Of a stretch of 64,000 nt of DNA, positions 8,127 to 16,265 are shown piece after piece (the first letter of the stretch is position 1; each line of letters begins with the position of its first letter). The notes under the pieces were generated by a model. The model saw only the letters and a program-made list of their open reading frames with translations, had not been told where the DNA came from and did no database searches. Made by a program: the position numbers and the translations under genes. The DNA is from JBNAGF01 sp049801055 (GTDB lineage Bacteria > Pseudomonadota > Alphaproteobacteria > Rhodobacterales > Rhodobacteraceae), in the NCBI RefSeq assembly GCF_049801055.1, contig NZ_JBNAGF010000001.1:248001-312000 (forward strand). Direction: 5' to 3'.

Positions 8127-8851
8127 GGTCTGCGTCCCTGTCCATGCACCAGAACGATGGAGAAATACGGCGTCGTGCCCTCGGGGGCGTCGGCCAGCTT
8201 TGTCACGCTCTGGTTCGGCATTTGTGCGAACTGAACCAGCCACGCGCGGTCATACAGCCCGGCGCTGCGCAACGCGCGCTTCACCTTGTCCATGTTGCGG
8301 CCGATTTTCATCACCACCAGCGCGTCGGTATCAGCCATACGCTGTGCAAGTTCGTCCTCGGGCAGCGTCGCCATCAACACGGTGAGCACATCGTCGCCCC
8401 ATGTGATCGGATCGCCGGTTGCCGTCCATGCACCCGACATGCCGGTGATGGCGGGCACGACCTCGACCGGCGCATGCGTGCGGAGTCGTTCATAAAGATG
8501 CATGAACGAGCCATAAAAGAACGGGTCCCCTTCACACAGAACCACCACGTCTTCGCCGTTCTCCGAAAGGGATTTCAGATGCGCCGTGCACTCTTCGTAA
8601 AAGCTGGAGAGCAATGCGTTGTAGCGGGGATCACTGACAGGGATCTCAGTTGTGACCGGATACTCCATCGCGAACTCTACAGCGGTTGCCGGCAGCATGC
8701 CGTTCACGATCGTGCGCGCCCGCCCGGTCTTTCCGGCCTTGCGAAAGAACGCAACATGCTTGGCATTGCGAAGCAGTCGGTCGGCCTTGACGCTCATCAG
8801 GTCGGGGTCACCGGGGCCAAGCCCCACTCCATATACGGTTCCCATCTTCAT
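8123..8851 (-). CDS. cobI: Precorrin-2 C20-methyltransferase CobI
   Basis: SAM-dependent methylation of precorrin-2 at C-20 to precorrin-3A. The 242-residue protein starts at the ATG overlapping the cobH stop (8851-8848). It shows VYGVGLGPGDPDLMSVKADR, the CEGDPFFYGSFMHLYERL loop (about residues 99-116), VVPAITGMSGAWTATG and VVMKIGRNMDKVKRAL. These are the CobI/CbiL features. A second in-frame ATG two codons downstream is an alternative start. Coupled on both sides to cobH and cobJ. Confidence 0.95.
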   Translation of the reverse strand: MKMGTVYGVGLGPGDPDLMSVKADRLLRNAKHVAFFRKAGKTGRARTIVNGMLPATAVEFAMEYPVTTEIPVSDPRYNALLSSFYEECTAHLKSLSENGEDVVVLCEGDPFFYGSFMHLYERLRTHAPVEVVPAITGMSGAWTATGDPITWGDDVLTVLMATLPEDELAQRMADTDALVVMKIGRNMDKVKRALRSAGLYDRAWLVQFAQMPNQSVTKLADAPEGTTPYFSIVLVHGQGRRP

Positions 8852-9477
8852 TCTGCCCTGCTTGCAATGGCATTGATCGCCGCGACCGTAATTGCGCTGC
8901 CGCCCAGCCGGCCTTTGACAATGCAGCAGGGCACGGGCTGCGCCTCCCAGAGGGCGTCCTTGGATTCCACCGCGCCAACAAACCCCACAGGGCAGCCAAT
9001 TATTGCGGCTGGGCGGGGGCAATCGGGGTCTTCAAGCATGTTGAGCAGATGAAACAGCGCCGTCGGAGCATTTCCGATTGCAACAACAGCCCCATCAAGA
9101 TGCGGGCGCCAAAGCTCAAGCGCCGCGGCTGAACGGGTGTTGCCCATCTTTTCGGCCAACGGACGCACGTGCGTGTCATGCAACGTGCAGATCACGTCAT
9201 TGTCGGCCGGCAGGCGAAACCGGGTCACACCCTCGGAAACCATGCGGGCGTCGCAAAGGATGGGGGCACCGTTTTCCAAGGCCGATCGCGCGGCCTGTAC
9301 GAAGCCGGGGGAAAAGTGAACGAACTCTTCCAATCCGACCATACCGGCGGCGTGGATCATGCGAACCGCAACCTGTTCCTCGTTGGTATCGAACCGAGCC
9401 AAATCAGCTTCGCCCCGGATGGTGGCAAAGCTCTGCTTGTAGATCGCAGCGCCGTCGGTTTCGTATTCGTATGGCAT
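8848..9477 (-). CDS. cobH: Precorrin-8X methylmutase CobH
   Basis: Moves the C-11 methyl group of precorrin-8X to C-12, giving hydrogenobyrinic acid. The 209-residue length fits CobH. Motifs are RMIHAAGMVGLEEFVHFSPG (with the catalytic His of the RMIH block), DARMVSEGVTRFRLPADNDV, the NTRSAAALELW segment and AAIIGCPVGFVGAVESKDAL near residue 160. Its ATG overlaps the cobG stop (TGATG) and its stop overlaps the cobI start. Confidence 0.96.
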   Translation of the reverse strand: MPYEYETDGAAIYKQSFATIRGEADLARFDTNEEQVAVRMIHAAGMVGLEEFVHFSPGFVQAARSALENGAPILCDARMVSEGVTRFRLPADNDVICTLHDTHVRPLAEKMGNTRSAAALELWRPHLDGAVVAIGNAPTALFHLLNMLEDPDCPRPAAIIGCPVGFVGAVESKDALWEAQPVPCCIVKGRLGGSAITVAAINAIASRAE

Positions 9478-10604
9478 CAGGAGAAGTCCATCTTCATGAG
9501 TGTTTCGGAAGTCAGGCCGCGTTGAAAGGGCTCATCCCCTGCGTGGCCGTTCTTGACAAGATCAAATCGCCCGTCGGAACCGACCAGAGTGACATCGGCC
9601 GGCCCCATGCGGGCACATCCCTTGGCGCAACCCGACACATGCAAAGAGCCGGAAGCGCGCGAAGCCAAAGTCCGCGCGATGGTGCGGGTTTCAACCTGAG
9701 CCTGAGGGCAAAAGGGCAGGCCGGGGCAAGCATCGGTGGTCAAAAGCGTTCCATCCTGGGCGGTCAAAAAATTGTCCGACGGCACAAAGTGCCCACCTTC
9801 GAGCAGGAACAACCGCCAAGGCGTGACCCTTAGCGCCGTTGCGCCGCTATCGGCGATCAGGGCCGCCAACGCCCTCGCGGGGAGTTGTCCAAACGCAGCC
9901 CCATAGATCGGTCCCAGAGAGCCAGAACCCGGATGCAGGCGTTGACCAGAAGGAACCGGGGCGCTGCCCTGCCATTCGGCAGGCAAGGTCAAATTGGACA
10001 GCAACCGACCCATTCGGCGGGCTTGAACAGTGTGGTTGTCGGCAAACCACCGCGCCAAGGCAATCAAACGGGGAATGGCTTCGGGCTCAGTTATCTCAAC
10101 CCCGGTCTGGGACCCGTCAGCACGCAGGATCAGGCCGGATTGGCCGCGTTCCAGACGAATATCCGCTGAATCGTCGGCAAGTTGGCGTTCCGGGCCAGTG
10201 TCCACGGCGAAACCGAATTTGGCCGGCAGGTCCGGCATTGCGCCAAGCTGACCGATCAGGGTTGTAGCCAGCCGGGAGGTCAGGTCGCCGTCCCGGTAGA
10301 GTGGGGTGACCAGAATGTTGCGCTTCACTTCGATGCCGGGTTCGCGATCAACAAGCCCGAGTGCCGAAAGCTCGGCCAGGAGTATCGGATGTTCTGCCTC
10401 GGACACGCCGCGCAGTTGAAGGTTGCCGCGGTTCGTCAGGTCGAGTGTTCCGTTGCCGAAGCGGTCGGCCAGGTCGCACAGGCCCAGCGCCTGATCGGCG
10501 TTCAGCCGGGCCAGTCGCGGCCGAACCCTGACCACCAGACCGTCGCCCGACATCATCGGGCGGTGGGCGCCCGGGCACCATCCCTGAACAATCGGTTGCG
10601 TCAT
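9477..10604 (-). CDS. cobG: Precorrin-3B synthase CobG
   Basis: Oxygen-dependent hydroxylation and lactone formation on precorrin-3A, the step that defines the aerobic route. At 375 residues it resembles sulfite/nitrite reductases. It has an N-terminal half with GDGLVVRVRPRLARLNADQA and LTNRGNLQLRGV. C-terminal 4Fe-4S ligands lie in ACPGLPFCPQAQVETRTIA and SGCAKGCARMGPAD (Cys pairs). I chose the ATG at 10604, which overlaps the cobN stop, rather than the frame limit at 10652. Confidence 0.93.
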   Translation of the reverse strand: MTQPIVQGWCPGAHRPMMSGDGLVVRVRPRLARLNADQALGLCDLADRFGNGTLDLTNRGNLQLRGVSEAEHPILLAELSALGLVDREPGIEVKRNILVTPLYRDGDLTSRLATTLIGQLGAMPDLPAKFGFAVDTGPERQLADDSADIRLERGQSGLILRADGSQTGVEITEPEAIPRLIALARWFADNHTVQARRMGRLLSNLTLPAEWQGSAPVPSGQRLHPGSGSLGPIYGAAFGQLPARALAALIADSGATALRVTPWRLFLLEGGHFVPSDNFLTAQDGTLLTTDACPGLPFCPQAQVETRTIARTLASRASGSLHVSGCAKGCARMGPADVTLVGSDGRFDLVKNGHAGDEPFQRGLTSETLMKMDFS

Positions 10605-13600
10605 GCCGATCCCTCCATCCGGGCCCGGATCGAATTTCGGCGCGTTGTCCACAACCCGGACTCGTGAAGCGCGCGAAACCTGTCCATCATTGCCCTGTGG
10701 GCTTCTGGGTTGGCCTCAATCAGAAAGACGTCGATTTCTGAATTGCCCAGAGTGGCTTCGTGATAGAGGTCGAACAGATGCGATGCTACGGAACCGGAGA
10801 GGTGTGCGAACGTGGCCATATGCTCCAGCGTGGCGGCAATTTCTGCGGCGCCTCTAAAGCCATGCCTTTGCATGCCCGCTATCCAGCCGGGGTTCGCTGC
10901 GCGGGCATGGACAACGCGGGAAATTTCTTCGGACAGTGTTCTGGCGCGCGGATCTTCCGGGTTCGTGTTGTCCAGATGATAAAGCTGGGCCGAGCCGCCT
11001 GTGACCCGCTTGGCTGCAGCGAAACCGGCTTCGTGGGTGGCATAGTCGTTGGCAAGCAACAGGTCGCTTTCGACCAAATCCTGAAGATGAACGAAACTGT
11101 CTGCCCCGGCCACCCGGTCGCGGATCCCGTCGGGATCTCTTGCAGTGCTGTCACCCTCAAGCGCAAAGGCACTTGCATCGAGCCATGCCTGACCGGCAGC
11201 GGAACGGGCTTCTTCATTGTAAGTCTCGCCCAAATCTCCGATCGACAGCCCATAACTGCCGGGGGCAGGGCCATACACGCGAGGCGCGGCGGGTTTGCCG
11301 GCAAACGGGTTCCAATCCGGTGCCTCGTCGCGTTGGGACAGCGCCCGCACCGCCTGACCGAACAATTTGGACAGCGTCGGGAACACATCCCGGAACAGGC
11401 CGGAAACCCGCAAAGTCACGTCGAGCCTTGGGCGATCGAGGTCGGTGATCGGCAACACCTCGATGCCCGACACCCGTTCCGATCCCGTGTCCCAGACAGG
11501 TTTGACCCCAAGAAGGTGAAGCGCCATGGCGAATTCCTCGCCAGCGGTGCGCATCGTGGCGGAGCCCCAAAGGTCGACAATCAAACCGGTGGGATAGTCG
11601 CCTTCTTCCTGCAGGTGGCGTCGCACCAGTTCTTCGGCAAGCCGCACACCCTGCGCATAGGCCGCGCGCGTGGGAACAGATCGTGGGTCAGTCGTATAAA
11701 GATTGCGTCCTGTCGGAAGAACATCGCTACGACCTCGGTAGGGCGAGCCTGACGGACCAGCGGCGATCCGTCTGCCGGACATCGCATCAATCAGAGCCTG
11801 CCGCTCGGCCTGTGCCGAGGGCGCTGGATCGAAACTGCCGGTCACCTCAGGAACGCGGCCGAAAACGTGCAGGCCGTCACCGAACTGACTTTCCTTGATG
11901 TCGCAGACAAAGCGGTCAATTCGGGTGATCGCCTCGGCGGTGGAACTGGCGCCGTCGAGGCCCAGATCCTGCTCTAGCCCGATTGCCTGCGCTTCGTCGC
12001 GGATTTCGCCCTGCAACCGATCTCGGCGCCGCGGATCGAGCCCGTCAGCGTTCGAAAACTCGTCAAGCAGGGCTTCCAGCCGAACCATCCGGTCCGGTGT
12101 TTCACTTTGCTTAAGTGCAGGCGGGATATGGCCCAAAGTCACCGCGCCAATGCGGCGCTTGGCCTGCGCTGCCTCTCCGGGGTCGTTGACGATAAAGGGA
12201 TAAATAACGGGCAAATCGGCCGCGAGGCTTTCCGGCCAGCACTCATTTGACAGTGCTGCGGATTTTCCCGGCAGCCATTCGAGTGTTCCATGGGCTCCGA
12301 TATGAATGAGGGCGTCAACCTTCAGTTCGTGCCTGAGCCAGAGGTAGAACGCGACATATGCATGTCTGGGTGTTCGGCTGAGGTCGTGATAGTCATCATC
12401 GCGCTGATCCGGAACACCACGTTCCGGTTGCAGTGCAACAACTGCTTTGCCGCGCCGTACTGCGGAAAAATGGAAGGCAGATTGCGAAAATGCCGGATCA
12501 TCTTCGGGTGATCCCCATTTACTTTGCAAATTTTGACGTAATTGCGGCGAAATCGAGGCAAGGGCTTGCCGGTAATGCTCGACGGGCCACCTGATCTCAG
12601 CGTGCTGCAACTCTTCGGAAATCGGCGTGCCGTTGGATATGTCGTAGCCTTCGCTTTGCAGATCCGTGAGGATGCTCTCTGCCGAGGCAAGGGCATCCAG
12701 CCCAACAGCATGCGCCATCTGCCACGTTTTCCCCGGGTAGGTGGACAGCACCAGAACAGGGTTTTTCTCAGAGTTGGGGCTGTCTGCCAGCCGGACCCAA
12801 TGGCGAACCCGGTTGACCAGCGCGGCGATGCGGTCCGGGTCCGGGGTGTGCAGGGTTCGAGCGAATTGCAGATCCTCAAGGCGTTGTGCGGTCTCCTTGA
12901 AGGATATGACGGACCCGGTGATACGCCCGTCGACTTCGGGCAGGACCACATGCATCGCCAGATCGGTAGGTGACAGCCCACGCTCGGCTTCGGCCCAAGC
13001 TGCCCGGCCCGAGGTGGCGAGCATGGCCTGAAAGACCGGCACACCCGCCGCATCCAGCGGTGACGAACCGTCATCTCCCTTGCCGGAAAACGCGGTGGCA
13101 TTCACGATGGCAGCCGGGGACAGGGCAACCGTCTGCTCCCTCAACCATGCGGCGGATGCCCGAGCCTTGAGCGAAGGTGCAAACAGCGCGACTGCGGCAA
13201 AACCAGCGTTCCGGAAAGCGTGCACCAGCGCGGCGATCGGCGCGGTGTCGGCAGCGGTCACGTAGGCACGATAGAAGGTGATGATAACGCGCGGCTTTTC
13301 CATGCCATCGAATGCAGCCTCGGCTGGGACAACGCCACGTTCCGGACACCAGGCGCCGCATTCCGGTATCGTCTTGGCACCCAGAACCGGCCCAGCATAG
13401 AGGCCGGTCGCCAATGCCATCTGCGCCAGCGCCGCCTGTGCAGCCACTTCGCCGCCGGTGTCGCACAGATGGGCCAGCCGCCTTAGCGTTGAGACCGGAA
13501 GCGTCGAGTAGGCGTCAAGCCGGGTGTCTTCCCTTCCATCTGCGGGCAGAACGGCAAGGGCCAAATCCTTTTCCTGAGCCAATGCAAGCACTTGCTGCAA

Positions 13601-13897
13601 CCCGTAGGTCCAATAGGGCACGCCGCCAATCAGGCGGATCAGGATTCCCTTGGCGCCGGTCAGCGTCTGCTCGACATAGGTGTCTACGGAAAGCGGGTGC
13701 TTGAGCGCCGCCAGATTGGCGAGCCGAAGAGTCGGCATTTGCCCGTCGGGTCCGCCTCCGCGATGCCACCCGGCGGCGAAAGCACCGAGATCGCTGTCTG
13801 AAAAGGACAGCACCACCAGATCCGCTGGGCTTTGTCCCAGATCGGTTGGGGTCTCGGTTTCCTCCAGCCCGTGGCTCTCGCGGAAGACGACATGCAT
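10601..13897 (-). CDS. cobN: Cobaltochelatase large subunit CobN
   Basis: The large, corrin-binding subunit of the ATP-dependent aerobic cobaltochelatase (CobNST), which inserts Co2+ into hydrogenobyrinic acid a,c-diamide. It belongs to the CobN/BchH/ChlH family. Signatures are FYRAYVTAADTAPI (about residues 230-245), the HIGAHGTLEWLPGKSAALS block, the RNLYTTDPRSVPTRAAYAQG region and the C-terminal THEAGFAAAKRV stretch. At 1098 residues it is somewhat shorter than the roughly 1275-residue Pseudomonas denitrificans protein. cobS and cobT are not in this window. It starts 14 bp after cobW ends. Confidence 0.95.
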   Translation of the reverse strand: MHVVFRESHGLEETETPTDLGQSPADLVVLSFSDSDLGAFAAGWHRGGGPDGQMPTLRLANLAALKHPLSVDTYVEQTLTGAKGILIRLIGGVPYWTYGLQQVLALAQEKDLALAVLPADGREDTRLDAYSTLPVSTLRRLAHLCDTGGEVAAQAALAQMALATGLYAGPVLGAKTIPECGAWCPERGVVPAEAAFDGMEKPRVIITFYRAYVTAADTAPIAALVHAFRNAGFAAVALFAPSLKARASAAWLREQTVALSPAAIVNATAFSGKGDDGSSPLDAAGVPVFQAMLATSGRAAWAEAERGLSPTDLAMHVVLPEVDGRITGSVISFKETAQRLEDLQFARTLHTPDPDRIAALVNRVRHWVRLADSPNSEKNPVLVLSTYPGKTWQMAHAVGLDALASAESILTDLQSEGYDISNGTPISEELQHAEIRWPVEHYRQALASISPQLRQNLQSKWGSPEDDPAFSQSAFHFSAVRRGKAVVALQPERGVPDQRDDDYHDLSRTPRHAYVAFYLWLRHELKVDALIHIGAHGTLEWLPGKSAALSNECWPESLAADLPVIYPFIVNDPGEAAQAKRRIGAVTLGHIPPALKQSETPDRMVRLEALLDEFSNADGLDPRRRDRLQGEIRDEAQAIGLEQDLGLDGASSTAEAITRIDRFVCDIKESQFGDGLHVFGRVPEVTGSFDPAPSAQAERQALIDAMSGRRIAAGPSGSPYRGRSDVLPTGRNLYTTDPRSVPTRAAYAQGVRLAEELVRRHLQEEGDYPTGLIVDLWGSATMRTAGEEFAMALHLLGVKPVWDTGSERVSGIEVLPITDLDRPRLDVTLRVSGLFRDVFPTLSKLFGQAVRALSQRDEAPDWNPFAGKPAAPRVYGPAPGSYGLSIGDLGETYNEEARSAAGQAWLDASAFALEGDSTARDPDGIRDRVAGADSFVHLQDLVESDLLLANDYATHEAGFAAAKRVTGGSAQLYHLDNTNPEDPRARTLSEEISRVVHARAANPGWIAGMQRHGFRGAAEIAATLEHMATFAHLSGSVASHLFDLYHEATLGNSEIDVFLIEANPEAHRAMMDRFRALHESGLWTTRRNSIRARMEGSA

Positions 13898-13911
13898 GCG
13901 GGGCGGTTCCC

Positions 13912-14967
13912 TTACTCGGCAGGCTCGGCAACACCGGCTAGGACACCGCCGATCGCCGCTTCGTCGATATCGTCATGTTCAGCGATTACGACAACCCTGC
14001 CAAGGCGGTTTTCATCCGGTTTCCATGGCCGGTCAAACTGGTGGCGCACCCGGGCGCCGACAGCCTGAACCAGAAGCCGCATCGGTTTTCCCTGCACCGC
14101 CGCATAGCCCTTGACCCGCAGGATGTTCATCTCGTTGGCCAGCCGTTCGATTTTGCCGACCAGTTCCGCCGGGTCGGAGAGTTCGGGCAAGTTGATAACG
14201 ACGCTTTCGAAATCGTCGTGGTCATGGTCATGCGGTGCGTCGTGATGGCTGGGGCGGGCGTCCATGTCGTCTTCGGCCGCGGCTTCCAATCCCAACACCA
14301 CTCGCACATCGACCTCGCCTTCAGCCACCTCGACGACCGGCAGCGGGCGCGGGGCTTCGGCGGCGATAACCTCCTTGGCCTTTGCCACACCGTCAGGCCC
14401 GGCCAGGTCAGGTTTGGTCAGCAAGATAATGTCGGCGCAGGAAATCTGATCTTCGAACACTTCGCTAAGTGGCGTTTCATGATCAATCGAGTCATCAGCC
14501 AAGCGCTGGGCATCCACTGCCGCCACGTTGGGTGCAAAGCGGCCTGCGGCAACGGCCTCGGCATCGGCCAGCGCAATGACGCCATCAACAGTGATCTTGG
14601 AACGGATATCGGGCCAGTCGAAGGCCTTGAGAAGCGGCTTCGGCAAGGCCAGACCGGAAGTTTCGATCAGGATGTGATCTGGCCGTGGGTCCAGCGCCAT
14701 CAGTGCTTCGATGGTTGGAATGAAATCATCAGCAACGGTGCAGCAGATGCAGCCGTTGGCCAGTTCCATGATGTTTTCTGCTGGGCAATCGGGGATGGCG
14801 CAGCTTTTCAGGATTTCACCATCGACGCCCACATCGCCGAATTCGTTAACCACAACCGCCAGACGCTTGCCCTGCGGATTCTGCATCAGGTGACGGATCA
14901 GTGTTGTCTTTCCCGAGCCGAGAAAGCCGGTGATGACAGTGACGGGAAGTTTCTCCAAAGTGCTCAT
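13912..14967 (-). CDS. cobW: CobW, G3E-family GTPase / metallochaperone
   Basis: GTP-binding protein of the COG0523/CobW group, thought to deliver cobalt for B12 synthesis. Visible are Walker A GFLGSGKTTLIRHL (about residues 14-27), the metal-binding NGCICCTV motif near residue 73, IETSGLALPKPLLKAF, and TKPDLAGPDG as the guanine-specificity motif. A His/Asp-rich metal segment, HHDAPHDHDHDDFE, lies near residue 245. A CobW C-terminal domain ends the protein (351 residues). It overlaps the DUF1636 gene by 4 bp upstream. Confidence 0.93.
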   Translation of the reverse strand: MSTLEKLPVTVITGFLGSGKTTLIRHLMQNPQGKRLAVVVNEFGDVGVDGEILKSCAIPDCPAENIMELANGCICCTVADDFIPTIEALMALDPRPDHILIETSGLALPKPLLKAFDWPDIRSKITVDGVIALADAEAVAAGRFAPNVAAVDAQRLADDSIDHETPLSEVFEDQISCADIILLTKPDLAGPDGVAKAKEVIAAEAPRPLPVVEVAEGEVDVRVVLGLEAAAEDDMDARPSHHDAPHDHDHDDFESVVINLPELSDPAELVGKIERLANEMNILRVKGYAAVQGKPMRLLVQAVGARVRHQFDRPWKPDENRLGRVVVIAEHDDIDEAAIGGVLAGVAEPAE

Positions 14968-15344
14968 GGTCGGGCTCCAATCGGGGGGATGCGGGCAGCG
15001 CAGTTCTTGCGGAAATGGACGGGACGTTCACGCCATGGGACCAACCCGTCCTGTGTGGCATGATACTTCGAGGCGCCGTCAACGATTGTCTCGATGTCGT
15101 TTGCCTCGTGCAGGTTTTCATAAACAAAGGTCCAGCGCCCGGGGCCGCCACGCAGCACGATCGAACAGCCCTGATCGCAGTTCGACAGGCATTCAACGGG
15201 TTTAACCTTGATGCCTTCGGGCAACCCGGCACCTGAAAGAGCCTGATGCAGCAAAGCCCCCGGTCGCGGGGCATCTTCTTCCATCGGCAGGCCGCGTCGG
15301 CAGGTTGTGCAGACCAGCAGTTCGACCGGATCGGTCTCAGTCAC
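14964..15344 (-). CDS. DUF1636 ferredoxin-like metal-binding protein, first gene of the cob operon
   Basis: A 126-residue protein with a thioredoxin-like-ferredoxin cysteine pattern: LLVCTTCRRG near the N-terminus and ECLSNCDQGCSIVLRGGPGR in the middle. This fits binding of an Fe-S cluster or metal. The family (DUF1636) is often found beside cobW/cobN. Its biochemical role is unknown to me. The start is GTG at 15344, 6 nt after GGGGGA, which is predicted to be sequestered by the riboswitch-controlled hairpin at 15351-15371. It is the first gene downstream of the cobalamin riboswitch and overlaps cobW. Confidence 0.85.
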   Translation of the reverse strand: MTETDPVELLVCTTCRRGLPMEEDAPRPGALLHQALSGAGLPEGIKVKPVECLSNCDQGCSIVLRGGPGRWTFVYENLHEANDIETIVDGASKYHATQDGLVPWRERPVHFRKNCAARIPPIGARP

Positions 15345-15350
15345 GTCTCA

Positions 15351-15371
15351 TCCCCCTTTGGGTCTGGGGGA
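15351..15371 (-). promoter_or_regulatory. Ribosome-binding-site sequestering hairpin of the cobalamin riboswitch
   Basis: In the minus-strand RNA, UCCCCC (15371-15366) pairs perfectly with GGGGGA (15356-15351) across a 9-nt loop. GGGGGA is the Shine-Dalgarno of the GTG at 15344. An upstream segment GGGCGGGGU (15428-15420) can instead pair with ACCCCG-U-CCC (15377-15368, one bulged U), which would break the hairpin. This fits translational control by the riboswitch; the structure is my hand-drawn inference. Confidence 0.6.
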
Positions 15372-15444
15372 CGGGGTTAATGCGGGCCATGGTCCGAGAC
15401 ATCGGCCCGTCACCGGAACACCCCGCCCGGTTATCGGTCTTCGG

Positions 15445-15625
15445 TTGCTGGCAGGTCTCCCGGCTTGCGGATATCGGAGGGTCCCTGTTGAGGATCCTCC
15501 GGCGGCTGTCCCGCCTTCCCGGCCTTTTGGCCAGTGGCTTGGGCACCCTTTCCGGTCACGGTCGCGGGGGCGGCTGCACTTGGCGGGAGAGTTCCCGGTG
15601 GTGCATTCCCTTTTCATCCGATTTC
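15445..15625 (-). ncRNA. Cobalamin (AdoCbl) riboswitch
   Basis: On the minus strand the conserved B12 box CCGGGAGACCTGCC appears at about 15464-15450. The GCCACTG core motif is at 15538-15532, with a GGGAAGGC-type segment between them. A GCCCCCGCGACCGTG-type junction and GGGAA blocks lie further 5' (about 15560-15612). The order and sequence match the class I cobalamin riboswitch. It precedes the DUF1636-cobW-cobN series, so rising cobalamin should switch that operon off. The outer ends are approximate. Confidence 0.94.
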
Positions 15626-15995
15626 TCGGACACCAGCGAACAGCGGAATGCGGCATGCCCGGCCACCTTGTCAAGCGCAACGGGCCTGAGCGGGTCAATG
15701 CGGAGGTACTTTGGCGGAAAAGCGACCTTGCAGGCGTCACCGGCGGCAACCGGGTGCCGCAGTCACCGAGGCGAGACGCTCGCGACGAATCTAGCGGCCA
15801 CCCGAACGGCATTGATGCGCGACATCGCATAAGACCGCATCTTGGCTGATGGCGAGGCAGAGCTGAACTGGATCAGCCACATGCTCAGGCCGCACGGAAT
15901 TGTAGTGGCGAATACACCGGCGGGAGACCACGAAGGCGAACCGGTCGATCTGATGAAAGGCTGCGGCATGGGGTAAAATGCGACGCTCTCCCTGA
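15626..15995. other. Non-coding stretch upstream of the cobalamin riboswitch
   Basis: About 370 bp without a convincing gene. The promoter of the cob operon should lie in its left part, reading leftward, but I cannot point to a clear -35/-10 pair. On the plus strand an open stretch without a start (15833-15976, 47 codons, ending LMKGCGMG) has protein-like composition and may be gene debris like the cyclase remnant to its right. I do not recognise its family. Confidence 0.4.
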
Positions 15996-16265
15996 CCGGA
16001 GGGGAGGACGGGTAACGGGAACAGGCGCTTGGAGCTGAGGCGCACCCATTCGGCTGACCGAGCGGAATGGGCAAAGCCCGATGGCCTTGCGATCATCTGC
16101 GAAGGTCACCACTCCTCGAAGGAAATCGGGTATTGTCACATGGAGAAGCTTTCGAATCTCGAAAGCCTGCCGCCTGCCGGATTCGAGATCTCCTGCTTCC
16201 CGTTCAAAATCAAGATGCCTCTCCCGGCATTGTCCGGGCAGCGGCCTTGTTCGAGGAGGAAGCCA
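15996..16265 (+). pseudogene. C-terminal remnant of a cyclase (kynurenine-formamidase-like) gene
   Basis: The frame from 15996 encodes EIGYCHMEKLSNLESLPPAG then FEISCFPFKIK. This resembles the C-terminal strand and helix region of cyclase-family (PF04199-type) hydrolases, with their NL-x-x-LP-x-G motif and a CFP-x-K-IK strand. After AAG at 16212-16214 the expected ending continues only in another frame (from 16214: DASPGIVRAAALFEEEAN), so a single base seems lost. The N-terminal domain with its metal-binding HxGTHxD motif is absent. It abuts an intact fumarylacetoacetate-hydrolase-type gene, so it probably once formed an operon with it. Family call made by eye. Confidence 0.5.

Noticed and set aside
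15305..15849. Two overlapping plus-strand open frames across the riboswitch region
   Set aside because: They run antisense over the DUF1636 start and the cobalamin riboswitch, whose RNA signatures explain the sequence.
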